DNA of 64,000 bases. It comes from JAKOUY01 sp037045185. Its GTDB lineage: Bacteria; Actinomycetota; Acidimicrobiia; Acidimicrobiales; Ilumatobacteraceae. Shown here in pieces: positions 34,693 to 46,413 of this stretch. The DNA lies in assembly GCA_037045185.1 (NCBI GenBank), contig JBAOHQ010000010.1:147038-211037 (forward strand). Reading direction: 5' to 3'. Numbering within the stretch: position 1 is the stretch's first letter; each line of letters starts with the position of its first letter. The position numbers were made by a program, and so were the translations under genes. The notes below the pieces were generated by a model, which saw only the letters and a list, made by a program, of their open reading frames with translations, was not told the DNA's origin and searched no databases.

Positions 34693-35722
34693 CTAACCGC
34701 GGCGGGCCGCTTGCAGCAGTCGATCCTGAACTCGACCCAGACGGTCGAGCACCCCATCGTTGTCCGCGGCCAACTTCGCGGCGATCTGATCTTCAATCGA
34801 AGCGAGCTGCGGCGGAGTCGCGCCAGCCTCGTCACGGCACGCTGCGTCGTGGCCGGCCGTACGGCTCTCGATCGATGACGGTCGCGGATCGGGCCAGTCG
34901 CGGTTCGGCGGGTCGAAGATGGTTCGGTACACCTCTCCCACGCGCTTCATGCAGGTGCTCCACGAAGCCATCCGTTTGCTGAACTCCGGATCGGACAGTA
35001 ACAGCGAGTAACTCTTGCTGAGGATCGACTCGGAAAGCGCGACATCGCTCATGAAGGAGAGATACTCCTCGGGGCTCCCCAACACTCGAGCCTGAGCTTG
35101 CCCAAGGCACCCGTTACCAATTCGCACCTCACCCATCGAATTGCCATCGCTGTCCACCAGCTCTCGTTGTCCCACGTCCGCTCCGAAGAACGCGCTCGCC
35201 GCGGACGGGGGCAGCGCCGGTTGTTCCGGATCGACGATGTCGCGCCCGGAAAACACGTCATCCCCATCGACCGTCGGCGGCTCGAACCGGGGAGAGATAT
35301 CGCTTCGCCAGAAAGTCCCCGAACGATTGCACGCGAAGACTTGCCGCCTCCGGCTGATACTCGAAGCCGGCCCCCTTCATGCATTCTGAGATGATCGGAT
35401 CCTGCAGCTGCGACAGCACGACCAACGCATCGGTTGACTGAAGTGCCACTGACAGGAGCCCCGATGACGCCCCATGGGCCACGGTTGACGTCGGGGAACC
35501 TGGCGATGATTGGTGCGTCCCGACGCCGACCGCGGCGCCGCTGGTCGGAGAATTGCTCGGTAGATCGCCGCGACAGCCGATCAACAAGGCACAGCAGCCA
35601 AGAGCAGACCAGACCCGCGTTGCGGGGAACCCGTTGCGGCCGGCCTTGGAGCCGCCAAGGCAACGAACCCGGCGAGAACTCTCATGGAGTGTCTCAGGGC
35701 CGAACCTTCCAAGGAATCGCAT
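34693..35722 (-). CDS. Putative lipoprotein of unknown function (frameshift near 35256)
   Basis: Two frames joined by a single-base shift give a protein of about 340 aa from ATG 35722. A signal-like stretch VWSALGCCALLIGC ends in a lipobox (LIGC), although about 35 residues precede it, so the true start may lie further in. Mature motifs include QLQDPIISECMKGAGFEYQP, SFGDFLAKRYLSP, and GSPEEYLSFMSDVALS...CMKRVGEVY. Paired Cys-Met patterns (ECM, TCM) recur in actinobacterial secreted proteins of unknown role. It is bounded by 63-bp copies of the pepA end and looks like an accessory insertion. Confidence 0.55.
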
Positions 35723-35846
35723 GTGTTCCACTCGACCGTACTCGCGCCAAGTCTTGAGGACAACGGCGCACCCTGCGCCTGATTGGGGCTGCTTGTCGGG
35801 TTTCTCCTGGATGCCCGACCGCGCCACGCACGCGAGGCGACCCAGC

Positions 35847-37326
<1,480 letters not shown>

Positions 37327-37365
37327 GGGCCTCAGTCTGCCACGGGGGTGCGCGCGGTCCCCCGG

Positions 37366-37371
37366 TAGGGT
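37366..37371 (+). promoter_or_regulatory. -10 hexamer TAGGGT upstream of metH
   Basis: TAGGGT is followed by 6 nt and GTG 37378. There is no room for a 5' leader, so metH is not under a cobalamin riboswitch. Confidence 0.6.
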
Positions 37372-37377
37372 CTAGTC

Positions 37378-40300
37378 GTGCCACGGCAGCCGTATCTCGA
37401 CGCCGTCGACGAGCGCGTCGTCGTGTTCGACGGGGCGTTCGGGACCTATGTCCAGGAGCTCGAGCTGTCAGCCGACGACTTCGGTGGGCCGGCGCTCGAA
37501 GGCTGCAACGAGATGCTGTGCCTCACCCGCCCGGACGTCATCCGCGGCATGCACGCGGCGTTCTTCGACGCCAGCGTCGACGTGGTCGAGACGGCCAGCT
37601 TCGGCAGCTTCGGGGTGGTCCTGGCCGAGTACGGGGTGGCCGAGCAGGCCTACGAGCTGAACGCCGCAGCCGCCCGGCTGGCCCGGGAGGTGGCCGACCA
37701 GTACGCCTCCGACGGCCGGACCCGATACGTGGCCGGGTCCATCGGGCCGGGCACCAAGCTGCCGAGCCTGGGCCTCATCTCCTTCGCCGACTTGCGCGAC
37801 AGCTACGAAACCCAGGCCCGCGGGTTGCTCGACGGCGGGGTCGACCTGTTCCTGATCGAGACGTGCTACGACCTGTTGCAGGCCAAGGCGGCCATCGTCG
37901 CCTGCCGCCGGGCGATGGCCAGTGCTCGGCGTCAGGTGCCCGTGCAAGTGCAGGTCTCGATGGAGACCACCGGACGGATGCTGGTGGGCAGCGAGATCGG
38001 CGCGGCCCTCACCTCGCTGGCGGCGATGCGGGTGGATGCCATCGGGCTGAACTGCTCCACCGGCCCGGCCGAGATGCAAGAGCACCTGCGCTACCTCAGC
38101 GCCTCGGCGCCGATGCCCATCGCCGTGATGCCCAACGCCGGTCTGCCCAGCATCGTCGACGGGCGCACGCACTACGACCTCACCCCGGCCGAACTGGCCA
38201 GCTTCCACCGCCACCACGTGACCGACCTGGGCGTCGCCATCGTCGGCGGGTGCTGCGGCACCACGCCAGAGCACCTGCGCCAGGTGGTCCAGGCGGTCGC
38301 CGGCCTGGCGCCGCATCGCCGGCAACCCACGCTGGAGCCCAGCGTCACCTCGATCTACAGCCCGGTGTCGCTGAAGCAGGACCTCAGCTTCTTGATCATC
38401 GGTGAGCGGACCAACGCCAACGGGTCCAAGGCGTTCCGCGAGGCGATGCTGGCCGGTGACTGGGACGCCTGCTCGAAGATGGCCACCGAGCAGATCCGAG
38501 AGGGGGCCCACGTGCTCGACGTCTGCGTCGACTACGTCGGGCGCGATGGCACCGCCGACATGCACGAGATCGCCAGCCGCTTCGCCACCCAGGCCAGCGT
38601 GCCGCTGGTGCTGGACAGCACCGAGCCACCGGTGATGGAGGCCGGCCTGGCGCTGATCGGCGGGCGGGCGATCCTCAACTCGGCGAACCTCGAAGACGGC
38701 GAGGGGCCTGGCAGCCGCCTCGACCACGTGTTCTCATTGGCTCGGGACTACGGCGCGGCGGTGATCTGCCTGCTGATCGACGAGCGCGGCCAGGCCCGCG
38801 ACGTGCAGTGGAAGATGGAGGTGGCCCACCGCATCCACCGCATCGCCCACGAGCACTACGGTCTCACCGCCAGCGACCTGATCTTCGACGCCTTGACCTT
38901 CCCGCTGTCCACCGGCGACGAGGACCTGCGCCGAGACGCGATGCACACCATCGAGGCGATCCGGCGCATCAAGGCCGAGATCCCCGGGGCGTTCACCACC
39001 CTCGGGGTCAGCAACGTCAGCTTCGGGCTGTCGCCCGCCGCCCGCCATGCGCTGAACAGCGTGTTCCTCCACGAGTGCGTGCAGGCCGGGCTGGATTCGG
39101 CCATCGTCCACGCCGCCAAGATCGTGCCACTGAACAAGCTGCCCGGCGAGCAGCGCGACGCCTGCCTCGAGCTGATCTACGACCAGCGCCGCCCCGGCCA
39201 TGACCCGCTGGCCCACCTGCTCGACGTCTTCGCCGACGTCAAGAGCGTGAAGACGGTGAAGGAGGACCGCAGCGGATGGCCGGTGGACGAACGGTTGAAG
39301 CACCGGATCATCGACGGTGACCGCGAGGGCCTGACCGGCGACCTCGACGAGGCCCTGACCGGCGGGATGGCCGCCCTGGACATCATCAACAACGTCCTGC
39401 TGGATGGGATGAAGGTGGTGGGTGACCTGTTCGGCAGCGGCCAGATGCAACTGCCCTTCGTCCTGCAGAGCGCCGAGACGATGAAGGCCGCCGTGTCCTA
39501 CCTCGAGCCGCACATGGAGCGGGCCGGCGCCGAGACCAGCAAGGGCACGCTGGTGCTGGCCACCGTGAAGGGCGACGTCCACGACATCGGCAAGAACCTG
39601 GTCGACATCATCTGCACGAACAACGGCTACCAGGTGCACAACCTGGGCATCAAGGTGCCCATCGGCGACCTCGTGGCCAAGGCCCAAGAGGTGGGCGCCG
39701 ACGCGATCGGGATGAGCGGGCTGCTGGTGAAGTCCACGCTGGTCATGCGCGACAACCTCGACCGAGTTGAACGACCTCGGCCTGCACGAGATCCCCGTGC
39801 TGCTCGGCGGGGCGGCATTGACCCGCAGCTACGTGGAGCGTGACCTGCGCGAGATCTACAAGGGCCGCCTGCTCTACGGGCGTGACGCCTTCGAGGGGCT
39901 ACACGCCATGGAACGGCTGATGGCCATCAAGGCGGGCGCCGACGACCCCGACTACGGGCGGGTGCCCACCGGCCGGGCCCTGCCACCGCGGCGAGGCATC
40001 CGAGACGTCGGGGCGGGCGGGCTCCCCCGCCGGTCATCCGCCGTCGTCACCGACAACCCGCTGTTCACCCCGCCGTTCCTGGGTTCGCGGGTGGTCAAGG
40101 GCCTGGCCATCGACGACATCGCCGCCTACCTCAACGAGACCACGCTGTTCCGCAACCAGTGGCAGTTTCGCCCGGACGGGACCGAGAGCGACGAGGACTT
40201 CAAGGCCCGCCTGCGCCCGCTGCTGCGCGCCCGCCTGGCCGAGGCCAAGGCCTCCGGGATCCTGGTCCCGCAGGTGGTCTACGGATATTTCGCGGCCAAC

Positions 40301-40855
40301 GGCGACGGCAACGACCTCGTCGTGTGGACCGACGAGTCACGCGCGCAGGAGTTGGCTCGGTTCACCTACCCGCGCCAGCGCGAGGACCCGCACCTGTGCA
40401 TTGCCGACTTCTTCCGCCCGGTGGAATCCGGCGAGTTGGACTACGCCGCGTTCCACATCGTGTCGATGGGCCAGGCGGTCAGCGAGGAGACCGCCCGGCT
40501 GTTCGCCGCCAACCAGTACACCGACTACCTGCAAGTCCACGGCATCGGCGTGGAGATGGCCGAGGCGCTGGCGGAGATGTGGCACCACCGGATCCGCACC
40601 GAGTGGGGCTTCGTCGACGAGGACGGTCCGTCACTGGGCGGGCTGTTCCGCCAGCAGTACCGCGGCGGGCGGTACTCATGGGGCTACCCGGCGTGCCCTG
40701 ACCTGGAGGACAACGCCACGGTCGCCCGCCTGCTGGACGCGGCGCGCATCGGCATCGAGGTCAGCGAGGAGACCGGGTGGCAATACCAGCCCGAGCAGAG
40801 CACGTCGGCGTTGATCTGCCACCACCCGCAGGCCAAGTACTTTGTGGCTCGCTGA
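37378..40855 (+). CDS. metH: Cobalamin-dependent methionine synthase (one frameshift near 39769)
   Basis: Transfers methyl from 5-methyltetrahydrofolate to homocysteine through methylcobalamin. All modules are present in order. The homocysteine/zinc domain (DGAFGTYVQ ... GLNCSTG ... GGCCGTTPEHL) is followed by the pterin domain (IGERTNANGSKAFREAML ... VGVSN-type FTTLGVSNVSFGL). Next come the cap and B12 domain, with DVHDIGKN near residue 734 holding the cobalt-ligand His, and the C-terminal AdoMet reactivation domain (ADFF...YRGGRYSWGYPACPDL). One extra base near 39769 splits the reading frame inside the B12 domain; removing it restores DNLDELNDLGLHEIPVLLGG. Start is GTG 37378. Its stop overlaps the next gene (TGATG). 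Confidence 0.93.
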
Positions 40856-41118
40856 TGAACATCGGAGCCTGGATCCTCGTCGGCCTGCTGGCCGGAATGC
40901 TGGCGCGCTGGATCGTCAAGGACGACCGCACCGGGTGCATCTACACGATCGTGATCGGGGTGATCGGCGCGCTGATCGGTGGCGCGCTGATGAACGCCTC
41001 CGGCAAGAAGGGCGTCGACGAGTTCGACCTGCGGTCGGTGCTGGTCAGCGCGTTGGGGGCCGTGGTGCTGCTGCTGGTGCTGCAGGCCATCGGCGGGCGC
41101 CGGCCGCGCCGCCGCTAG
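40855..41118 (+). CDS. GlsB/YeaQ/YmgE family small membrane protein
   Basis: 87-aa protein with three hydrophobic helices: IGAWILVGLLAGMLARWIV, CIYTIVIGVIGALIGGALM and SVLVSALGAVVLLLVLQAI, with the conserved Gly-rich spacing of the transglycosylase-associated (GlsB/YeaQ/YmgE) family. Function is unknown; members are often stress-induced. ATG 40855 overlaps the metH stop, so it is translationally coupled to metH, which looks incidental. Confidence 0.85.
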   Translation: MNIGAWILVGLLAGMLARWIVKDDRTGCIYTIVIGVIGALIGGALMNASGKKGVDEFDLRSVLVSALGAVVLLLVLQAIGGRRPRRR

Positions 41119-41481
41119 TCAGGCGAACTCGCCGAGCAGTGCCCTGACCCGCTCTTTGGGCCTGCCGATGATGGCCGTGGTCGGAGTGACCAGCACCGGT
41201 CGCTGCAGCAACTGCTTGTGGGCGACGAGCACGGCCACCACGTGATCGGGCGTGGCCACGTCGGCATCGCCAAGGCCGAGCTTCTGCCACAGCGAGTCCC
41301 GGCGCACGAGGTCCGTCACCGGATCCTCCAGCTTGGCGATGATCTCCCGCAGTGTCGCCTCGTCGGGCGGCTGCTTCAGATACAGGACCGTGTCGAAGTC
41401 GACACCCAGCTCGGTGGCAATGCTCACGGCATTGTTCGAACTGTTTCAATTCGGGTTGTGGTAAATCGTGACCTCGGCCAT
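41119..41481 (-). CDS. ArsC-family reductase with in-frame UGA at the catalytic Cys (candidate selenoprotein)
   Basis: Read from ATG 41481, the protein is MAEVTIYHNPN, then TGA (41446-41448), then NSSNNAVSIATELG and a normal ArsC remainder: VLYLKQPPDEATLREIIAKL, LLQRPVLVTPTTAIIGRP. In ArsC/YfgD/Spx-like proteins the motif is IYHNP(x)C with 23 residues to the end of VLYL; here the UGA is in the Cys position and exactly 23 residues follow, so no indel is involved. A SECIS-like hairpin follows the UGA. Without readthrough only a start-truncated 102-aa protein from GTG 41427, lacking the active site, could be made. Length with Sec is 120 aa, normal for the family. Loss by point mutation is the alternative. 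An IS lies just upstream. Confidence 0.75.
41418..41434 (-). promoter_or_regulatory. SECIS-like 17-nt hairpin after the arsC UGA
   Basis: On the minus strand, 11 nt after the UGA, CAATGC pairs perfectly with GCATTG around the 5-nt loop CGTGA, whose second base is G. Spacing (11 nt), size (17 nt) and a G in the first two loop positions match the minimal E. coli fdhF-type SECIS that SelB binds. Confidence 0.6.
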
Positions 41482-41489
41482 GGCCCCGC

Positions 41490-41495
41490 AGGCTA
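41490..41495 (-). promoter_or_regulatory. -10 hexamer TAGCCT of arsC, at the IS junction
   Basis: On the minus strand TAGCCT is followed by 8 nt and ATG 41481, supporting that start. The hexamer overlaps the CTAG target duplication of the IS, so the -10 survives but any -35 is now IS sequence. Confidence 0.55.
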
Positions 41496-41496
41496 G

Positions 41497-43095
41497 CTAC
41501 TTCGCCCTGAAGAAGTAGGTGGCGACGGGTCATGCTCGTTGGCGATGGACGGTTGCGGTCGGCGGGCGAGCGCCCCGCGTTGGTGGTGGGTGTCGCCTGG
41601 TCAGTTGGTGTCGGTGAGGGCTGCGATCTTGATGAGGTTGAGGTTGAAGATGCCGTGGCCGCACCAGGTTCGGGCGCCGTCGATGCCGGTGTAGCGGGTG
41701 CGGTTGAGGCCGAAGTCGCGTTTCGCGCAGTTGATGCGTCCTTCGCTGCCGGTGCGCCATCGGACAAGTTTGCGGAACGCTCGTCGTTGCTCGACCTGGC
41801 GGTGCGGCGCCGGCGTTGGGTTTGCCCTTGGTCGGGATGGCCGGGTAGCGGACGCCGAGATCGCGCAGCTCGTCCTCGACGCCGGCGTCGCCGTGAGCCG
41901 CGATCGGCGGTCGCCGCGGCGGGGCGCTCGGCCGGTGCGATGCTTGACGCGTTGGATTGCCGGGACGAGTTGCGGTGCGTCGGGCGGGTTGCCCGCTTCG
42001 ATGGTGTGGTCAACGATGATGCCGTCTTCGTTGTCGACGATCTGGGCCTTGTAGCCGAACTCGACCGGACGGCCGAGCCGACCCTTCACAATCGGCCGGG
42101 CGGCGGGGTCGTGCAGTGACACGACGCGGGTTGCGCCCTCAGGGGTGGTGCCGGCGAGGCGTTGGCGGCACTGCTCGGCGATCTTGCGGGTCCGCTCGGC
42201 GAGCTGTTCCAGCCGGTTGACCTCGGCACGGGCACGCCGTGATGGCTTGCCGCTCGATGCGAGCTTGCGGCGGGCGTTGCGGACCACCCGCTCGGCCTGA
42301 CGCACCGCACGCTCCGCGATCGCGGCGAGCTTCACCGTTGATCCGGCGCACCTCGACCAGCTTGTCGTCGCTGCGGCGTCGCAGGTTCGCGTTGATCGAC
42401 CGCGCCCGTGTCTGCACGCTACGCGTCCGATTCGAGAACCTCGTCCGTGACGCCAACCCCGCCGCCTTCAGACGTTGCACTGAGCGGGCCATCCGCGCCG
42501 ACACCCTTCGCGAGCAGCGACGAGTCCGACGGATACGACACGTTCGCTTCGACCACGGTCGTGTCCGCCCGCAACCGGTTCGTCTTGAGCACCTTGGCCT
42601 CGTGCGCCTTCGCGAGCAGCGCCTCGTTCAACGCATCGACGGCCTGCTCGCCACAACGGGTCGTGATCTTCATCAACGTCGTCGGGTGCGGCACCCGCCC
42701 GCCCAGCGGGATCCGACAGAACCGCTGCCACGTGATCGAATCCGTCACCTCCCGACACAGCGCCTCGAACCCCAGCCGATACCGGTACTTCAAGAACATC
42801 AACCGCAGATACGTCTCGATCGGGATCGACGGCCGGCCGTGCGTGGCATGGAAGAACGGCACGAACGCAGCGAAGAACCGCTCGTCATCCAATAGCCGAT
42901 CGACCCGGGCGAGCTCGGCCGGCATCACCAGCGCCTCGGCCGGCAACAACGATTCCCACAACGTCGGCTGATCGCCTACCGTTCGCAACATCGATGGCTC
43001 CACTTCCGTAGTACCAGTACGGGTTTGGAGCCATCGAACCACACTCACGCCCTCAACGCGAGCACCCTCACCAGGACTTTTTCAGGGCGAAGTAG
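41497..43095 (-). mobile_element. Insertion sequence copy 1 (IS5-like, CTAG target)
   Basis: About 1.6 kb. Terminal inverted repeats begin CTACTTCGCCCTGAA at both ends (15 bp perfect, about 20 with one mismatch) and the element is flanked by CTAG at 41493-41496 and 43096-43099. CTAG fits the YTAR target of part of the IS5 family. Nearly identical to copy 2 at 44742-46334 and in the same orientation. Family naming is tentative. Confidence 0.9.
41601..43048 (-). pseudogene. IS transposase, copy 1 (frameshifted)
   Basis: DDE-type transposase with an InsH/DUF772-like N-terminal domain (YLRLMFLKYRYRLGFEALCR, FCRIPLGGRVPHPTTLMKI) and catalytic segments around LRADTTVVEANVSYP, VDNEDGIIVDHTIEAGNP and the C-terminal RRAFRKLVRWRTGSEGRI. 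The frame is broken by extra bases near 42500 (GCCGACACC), 42331 (GCTTCACC) and 41894 (GTGAGCC) among others. Copy 2 lacks these and has different ones, so the consensus encodes an intact enzyme of about 480 aa. Confidence 0.88.
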
Positions 43096-43219
43096 CTAGG
43101 AACTCCTCAGTGAAGAAGACGGGCTGGTCCGCTTCATGATGAACCCCCTGGCTTCGGTGGAGGCTCTTGAGTAGATTGCGCTCGGGGCTGTGAGCGCCTC
43201 GGTTCGAGCGGGGGCCATC

Positions 43220-44741
43220 GTGAACGCACGTCATTTCGGTGTTTGGTTCGTCAGCGCAGCGTTGGTCCTCTCCGCATGTTCAGGGTCAGCGGGTCAGCCC
43301 GAGAGCGTGTCGCCGGTGGAGCCCCTCGCAGTGTCGTCTACCGCGATGGCGCGGTCCTTCCGCCGAAGTGCTGGCAAACGTTGACGTGTCGTCGATTCCT
43401 GACGCAGTCGTGACTCTCGTCGATCCGTCCGTCGTCCCTCCGATCGCTTTTGAGGACGCTGTCGTCGCAGGCCCCGCGATGAGGATTGAGGGCACGGTGC
43501 CCGAGGGAGGCGAGGTGCTGATTGGTCTTCCGGTGTCCTCACCCGATGGTGCCGCCGTTGCGGCGTTCCTCAACGAAGCGACGGGTGGGTGGGAAATTGT
43601 CGGAGGAGCGTTCGATCCGGCAACCTCACGCGTCTATGTGAGTACCAATCATTTGTCGATCTGGCAGGCGTTCCGTCTCGACGGCTGGCAACTCCTCACG
43701 TCGATTCGAGATGTCGTGGTAACGGACGTGCTCGGTCTGGGTGATCGGGGTGAGCCACCGCAGTGTGATGGCTCACCGCTTCCGGTTGTCGTTACCGCCC
43801 TTCAGACACCCGGCGGCGGAGCCTCCGGTGAGGTATTCAAGCTCGACAGCGTGCGCGCAGGCCGAGCCGACTGGCGGGTACCGGATCAAGATCGTGAACC
43901 GACGGCCGGTCGCCGTCCGCCTGAAGGCAAGCGACCCCAACGCTCAAGTCGTGTCGGTCACGCTGCCCGGCGTTGGTGATTCGATCGGGATAGGGCTCGA
44001 CAAGCTTGGACGTGTCCTTGGGCAACCAGCGTTCGGTGGCATGTTGGTACCTGCCGGCGGAACGATCGAGTTTGTCACCCCTGGATCGCTGTCAATTTCA
44101 GGTGAGGTCGACAACGCCGGGACGGCGTGGACCGTCATGATGGCTGCTGTGTCGGCCAACGGCACAGCGGGAGTCGACGCGCTGATTTCGCGCTGCTTGA
44201 TTCGATCGATCTTTCAGCGAACGCAGCTAACGCTGACTGGAAGGCCACTGCGATTCAACTGCTTGACAAGCTCCAGCAGGAACTCGTCACCCGCGGCGCT
44301 ATCAAGGGAACTCTTCGAACTCTGGTCGGGAAGTTCTCGAGCAGCCTTGTCGTGGCGGTTCGTGGCGCGTTCGAAGGTGGTCTAGCGCCATGGTTCGGAA
44401 ACGCTGGCGTGGTCGTTGACTTCACACCTCCAGGGTTCGACGCAGGGAGCGACGAAGTAGTCGCCACGCCTGACTCGTCAGCCGCTGCCATCGCCGAGTG
44501 CACGACCGTCGGGGCCATGTTCGTCGGCATGCCCGGCCCCGACCCTCAGGTCGCTCTTTACCAGCAGACACTGAAGAACCTCGGTTATCACCCAGGGGAG
44601 GTGGACGGCTACTTCGGTGCGAGCACCATGAGCGCCGCGATGAGTGAGTCCGACGATAACGCGGGTGGAGTGTTCGAATACGGTATTGATGAAGGGACCG
44701 TTCTCGATGTTGCGTTCGAGCGCCTCGGGATTGCCTGCTAG
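43220..44741 (+). CDS. Putative lipoprotein with C-terminal peptidoglycan-binding-like domain (three frameshifts)
   Basis: Starts near GTG 43220 with a lipoprotein signal HFGVWFVSAALVLSAC (lipobox LSAC). Three single-base shifts (about 43375, 43855 and 44195) join four segments. They include VPEGGEVLIGLPVSSPDGAA...WEIVGGAFDP, SFDP-like VYVSTNHLSIWQAF, RRPVAVRLKASDPNAQVVSV, and ALLDSIDLSANAANADW...LVTRGAIKGTLRTLVGKFSS. The C-terminus (ALYQQTLKNLGYHPGEVDGY) looks like a PG_binding_1 repeat. Function unknown; it resembles secreted wall-associated actinobacterial proteins. Codon use is less GC-rich than in neighbours. The stop TAG lies in the CTAG where IS copy 2 begins. Confidence 0.6.
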
Positions 44742-46334
44742 CTACTTCGCCCTGAAGAAGTAGGTGGCGACGGGTCATGCTCGTTGGCGATGGACGGTTG
44801 CGGTCGGCGGGCGAGCGCCCCGCGTTGGTGGTGGGTGTCGCCTGGTCAGTTGGTGTCGGTGAGGGCTGCGATCTTGATGAGGTTGAGGTTGAAGATGCCG
44901 TGGCCGCACCAGGTTCGGGCGCCGTCGATGCCGGTGTAGCGGGTGCGGTTGAGGCCGAAGTCGCGTTTCGCGCAGTTGATGCGTCCTTCGCTGCCGGTGC
45001 GCCATCGGACAAGTTTGCGGAACGCTCGTCGTTGCTCGACCTGGCGGCGCGCGGCGTTGGGTTTGCCCTTGGTCGGGATGGCCGGGTAGCGGACGCCGAG
45101 ATCGCGCAGCTCGTCCTCGACGCCGGCGTCGCCGTAGCCGCGATCGGCGGTCACCGCACGGGGCGCTCGGCCGGTGCGATGCTTGACGCGTTGGATTGCC
45201 GGGACGAGTTGCGGTGCGTCGGGCGGGTTGCCCGCTTCGATGGTGTGGTCAACGATGATGCCGTCTTCGTTGTCGACGATCTGGGCCTTGTAGCCGAACT
45301 GACCGGACGGCCGAGCCGACCCTTCACAATCGGCCGGGCGGCGGGGTCGTGCAGTGACACGACGCGGGTTGCGCCCTCAGGGGTGGTGCCGGCGAGGCGT
45401 TGGCGGCACTGCTCGGCGATCTTGCGGGTCCGCTCGGCGAGCTGTTCCAGCCGGTTGACCTCGGCACGGGCACGCCGCGATGGCTTGCCGCTCGATGCGA
45501 GCTTGCGGCGGGCGTTGCGGACCACCCGCTCGGCCTGACGCACCGCACGCTCCGCGATCGCGGCGAGCTCACCGTTGATCCGGGCGCACCTCGACCAGCT
45601 TGTCGTCGCTGCGGCGTCGCAGGTTCGCGTTGATCGACCGCGCCCGTGTCTGCACGCTACGCGTCCGATTCGAGAACCTCGTCCGTGACGCCAACCCCGC
45701 CGCCTTCAGACGTTGCACTGAGCGGGCCATCCGCGCCACACCCTTCGCGAGCAGCGACGAGTCCGACGGATACGACACGTTCGCTTCGACCACGGTCGTG
45801 TCCGCCCGCAACCGGTTCGTCTTGAGCACCTTGGCCTCGTGCGCCTTCGCGAGCAGCGCCTCGTTCAACGCATCGACGGCCTGCTCGCCACAACGGGTCG
45901 TGATCTTCATCAACGTCGTCGGGTGCGGCACCCGCCCGCCCAGCGGGATCCGACAGAACCGCTGCCACGTGATCGAATCCGTCACCTCCCGACACAGCGC
46001 CTCGAACCCCAGCCGATACCGGTACTTCAAGAACATCAACCGCAGATACGTCTCGATCGGGATCGACGGCCGGCCGTGCGTGGCATGGAAGAACGGCACG
46101 AACGCAGCGAAGAACCGCTCGTCATCCAATAGCCGATCGACCCGGGCGAGCTCGGCCGGCATCGCCGGCGCCTCGGCCGGCAACAACGATTCCCACGAAC
46201 GTCGGCTGATCGCCTACCGTTCGCAACATCGATGGCTCCACTTCCGTAGTACCGGTCCGGGTTTGGGGCCGTCGAACCACACTCACGCCCTCGACGTGAG
46301 CACTCCTCACCAGGACTTTTTCAGGGCGAAGTAG
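44742..46334 (-). mobile_element. Insertion sequence copy 2 (IS5-like)
   Basis: Same element as copy 1, same orientation, flanked by CTAG at 44738-44741 and 46335-46338. Its insertion kept the TAG stop of the upstream lipoprotein gene and the TAGCCT before the AraC leader ORF. It differs from copy 1 by a few substitutions and several one-base indels. Confidence 0.9.
44846..46286 (-). pseudogene. IS transposase, copy 2 (frameshifted)
   Basis: Same transposase as copy 1. Breaks are at other positions: an extra G near 46196 (CCCACGAACG), an extra G near 45583 (CCGGGCGC) and a missing C near 45298 (AACTGACC), while the sites broken in copy 1 are intact here. The segment LLAKGVARMARSVQRLKAAG reads through in this copy. 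Confidence 0.88.
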
Positions 46335-46335
46335 C

Positions 46336-46341
46336 TAGCCT
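46336..46341 (+). promoter_or_regulatory. -10 hexamer TAGCCT at the right IS junction
   Basis: TAGCCT shares its TAG with the CTAG flank of IS copy 2 and lies 9 nt before GTG 46351. Confidence 0.4.
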
Positions 46342-46350
46342 GCCCGTGTG

Positions 46351-46413
46351 GTGCTGACGGCCGAGATCACCGATCCGCACATGTCGGCCCGGTCGGAACT
46401 GATGCGGCGATGA
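46351..46413 (+). CDS. Possible 20-aa leader ORF coupled to the AraC gene
   Basis: GTG 46351 opens a frame VLTAEITDPHMSARSELMRR ending TGA 46411-46413, which overlaps the AraC ATG 46410 as ATGA. It could be a leader peptide that couples AraC translation to a leaderless start, or the tail of a gene removed by the IS insertion. Confidence 0.35.
   Translation: MLTAEITDPHMSARSELMRR

Larger units (their letters stand above)
41497..46334. mobile_element. Composite-transposon-like unit: two direct IS copies with lipoprotein cargo
   Basis: Two same-orientation IS copies bracket 1.64 kb holding one lipoprotein gene. The outer flanks both begin CTAGCCTGC reading away from the element. Whether the unit moved as one or by two independent insertions cannot be decided from CTAG, which is palindromic and present at all four junctions. 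Confidence 0.55.

Noticed and set aside
41119..41427. ArsC-like protein starting at GTG 41427
   Set aside because: This start skips the active-site loop. The upstream in-frame codons give a perfect family N-terminus from ATG 41481, interrupted only by the UGA at the Cys position.
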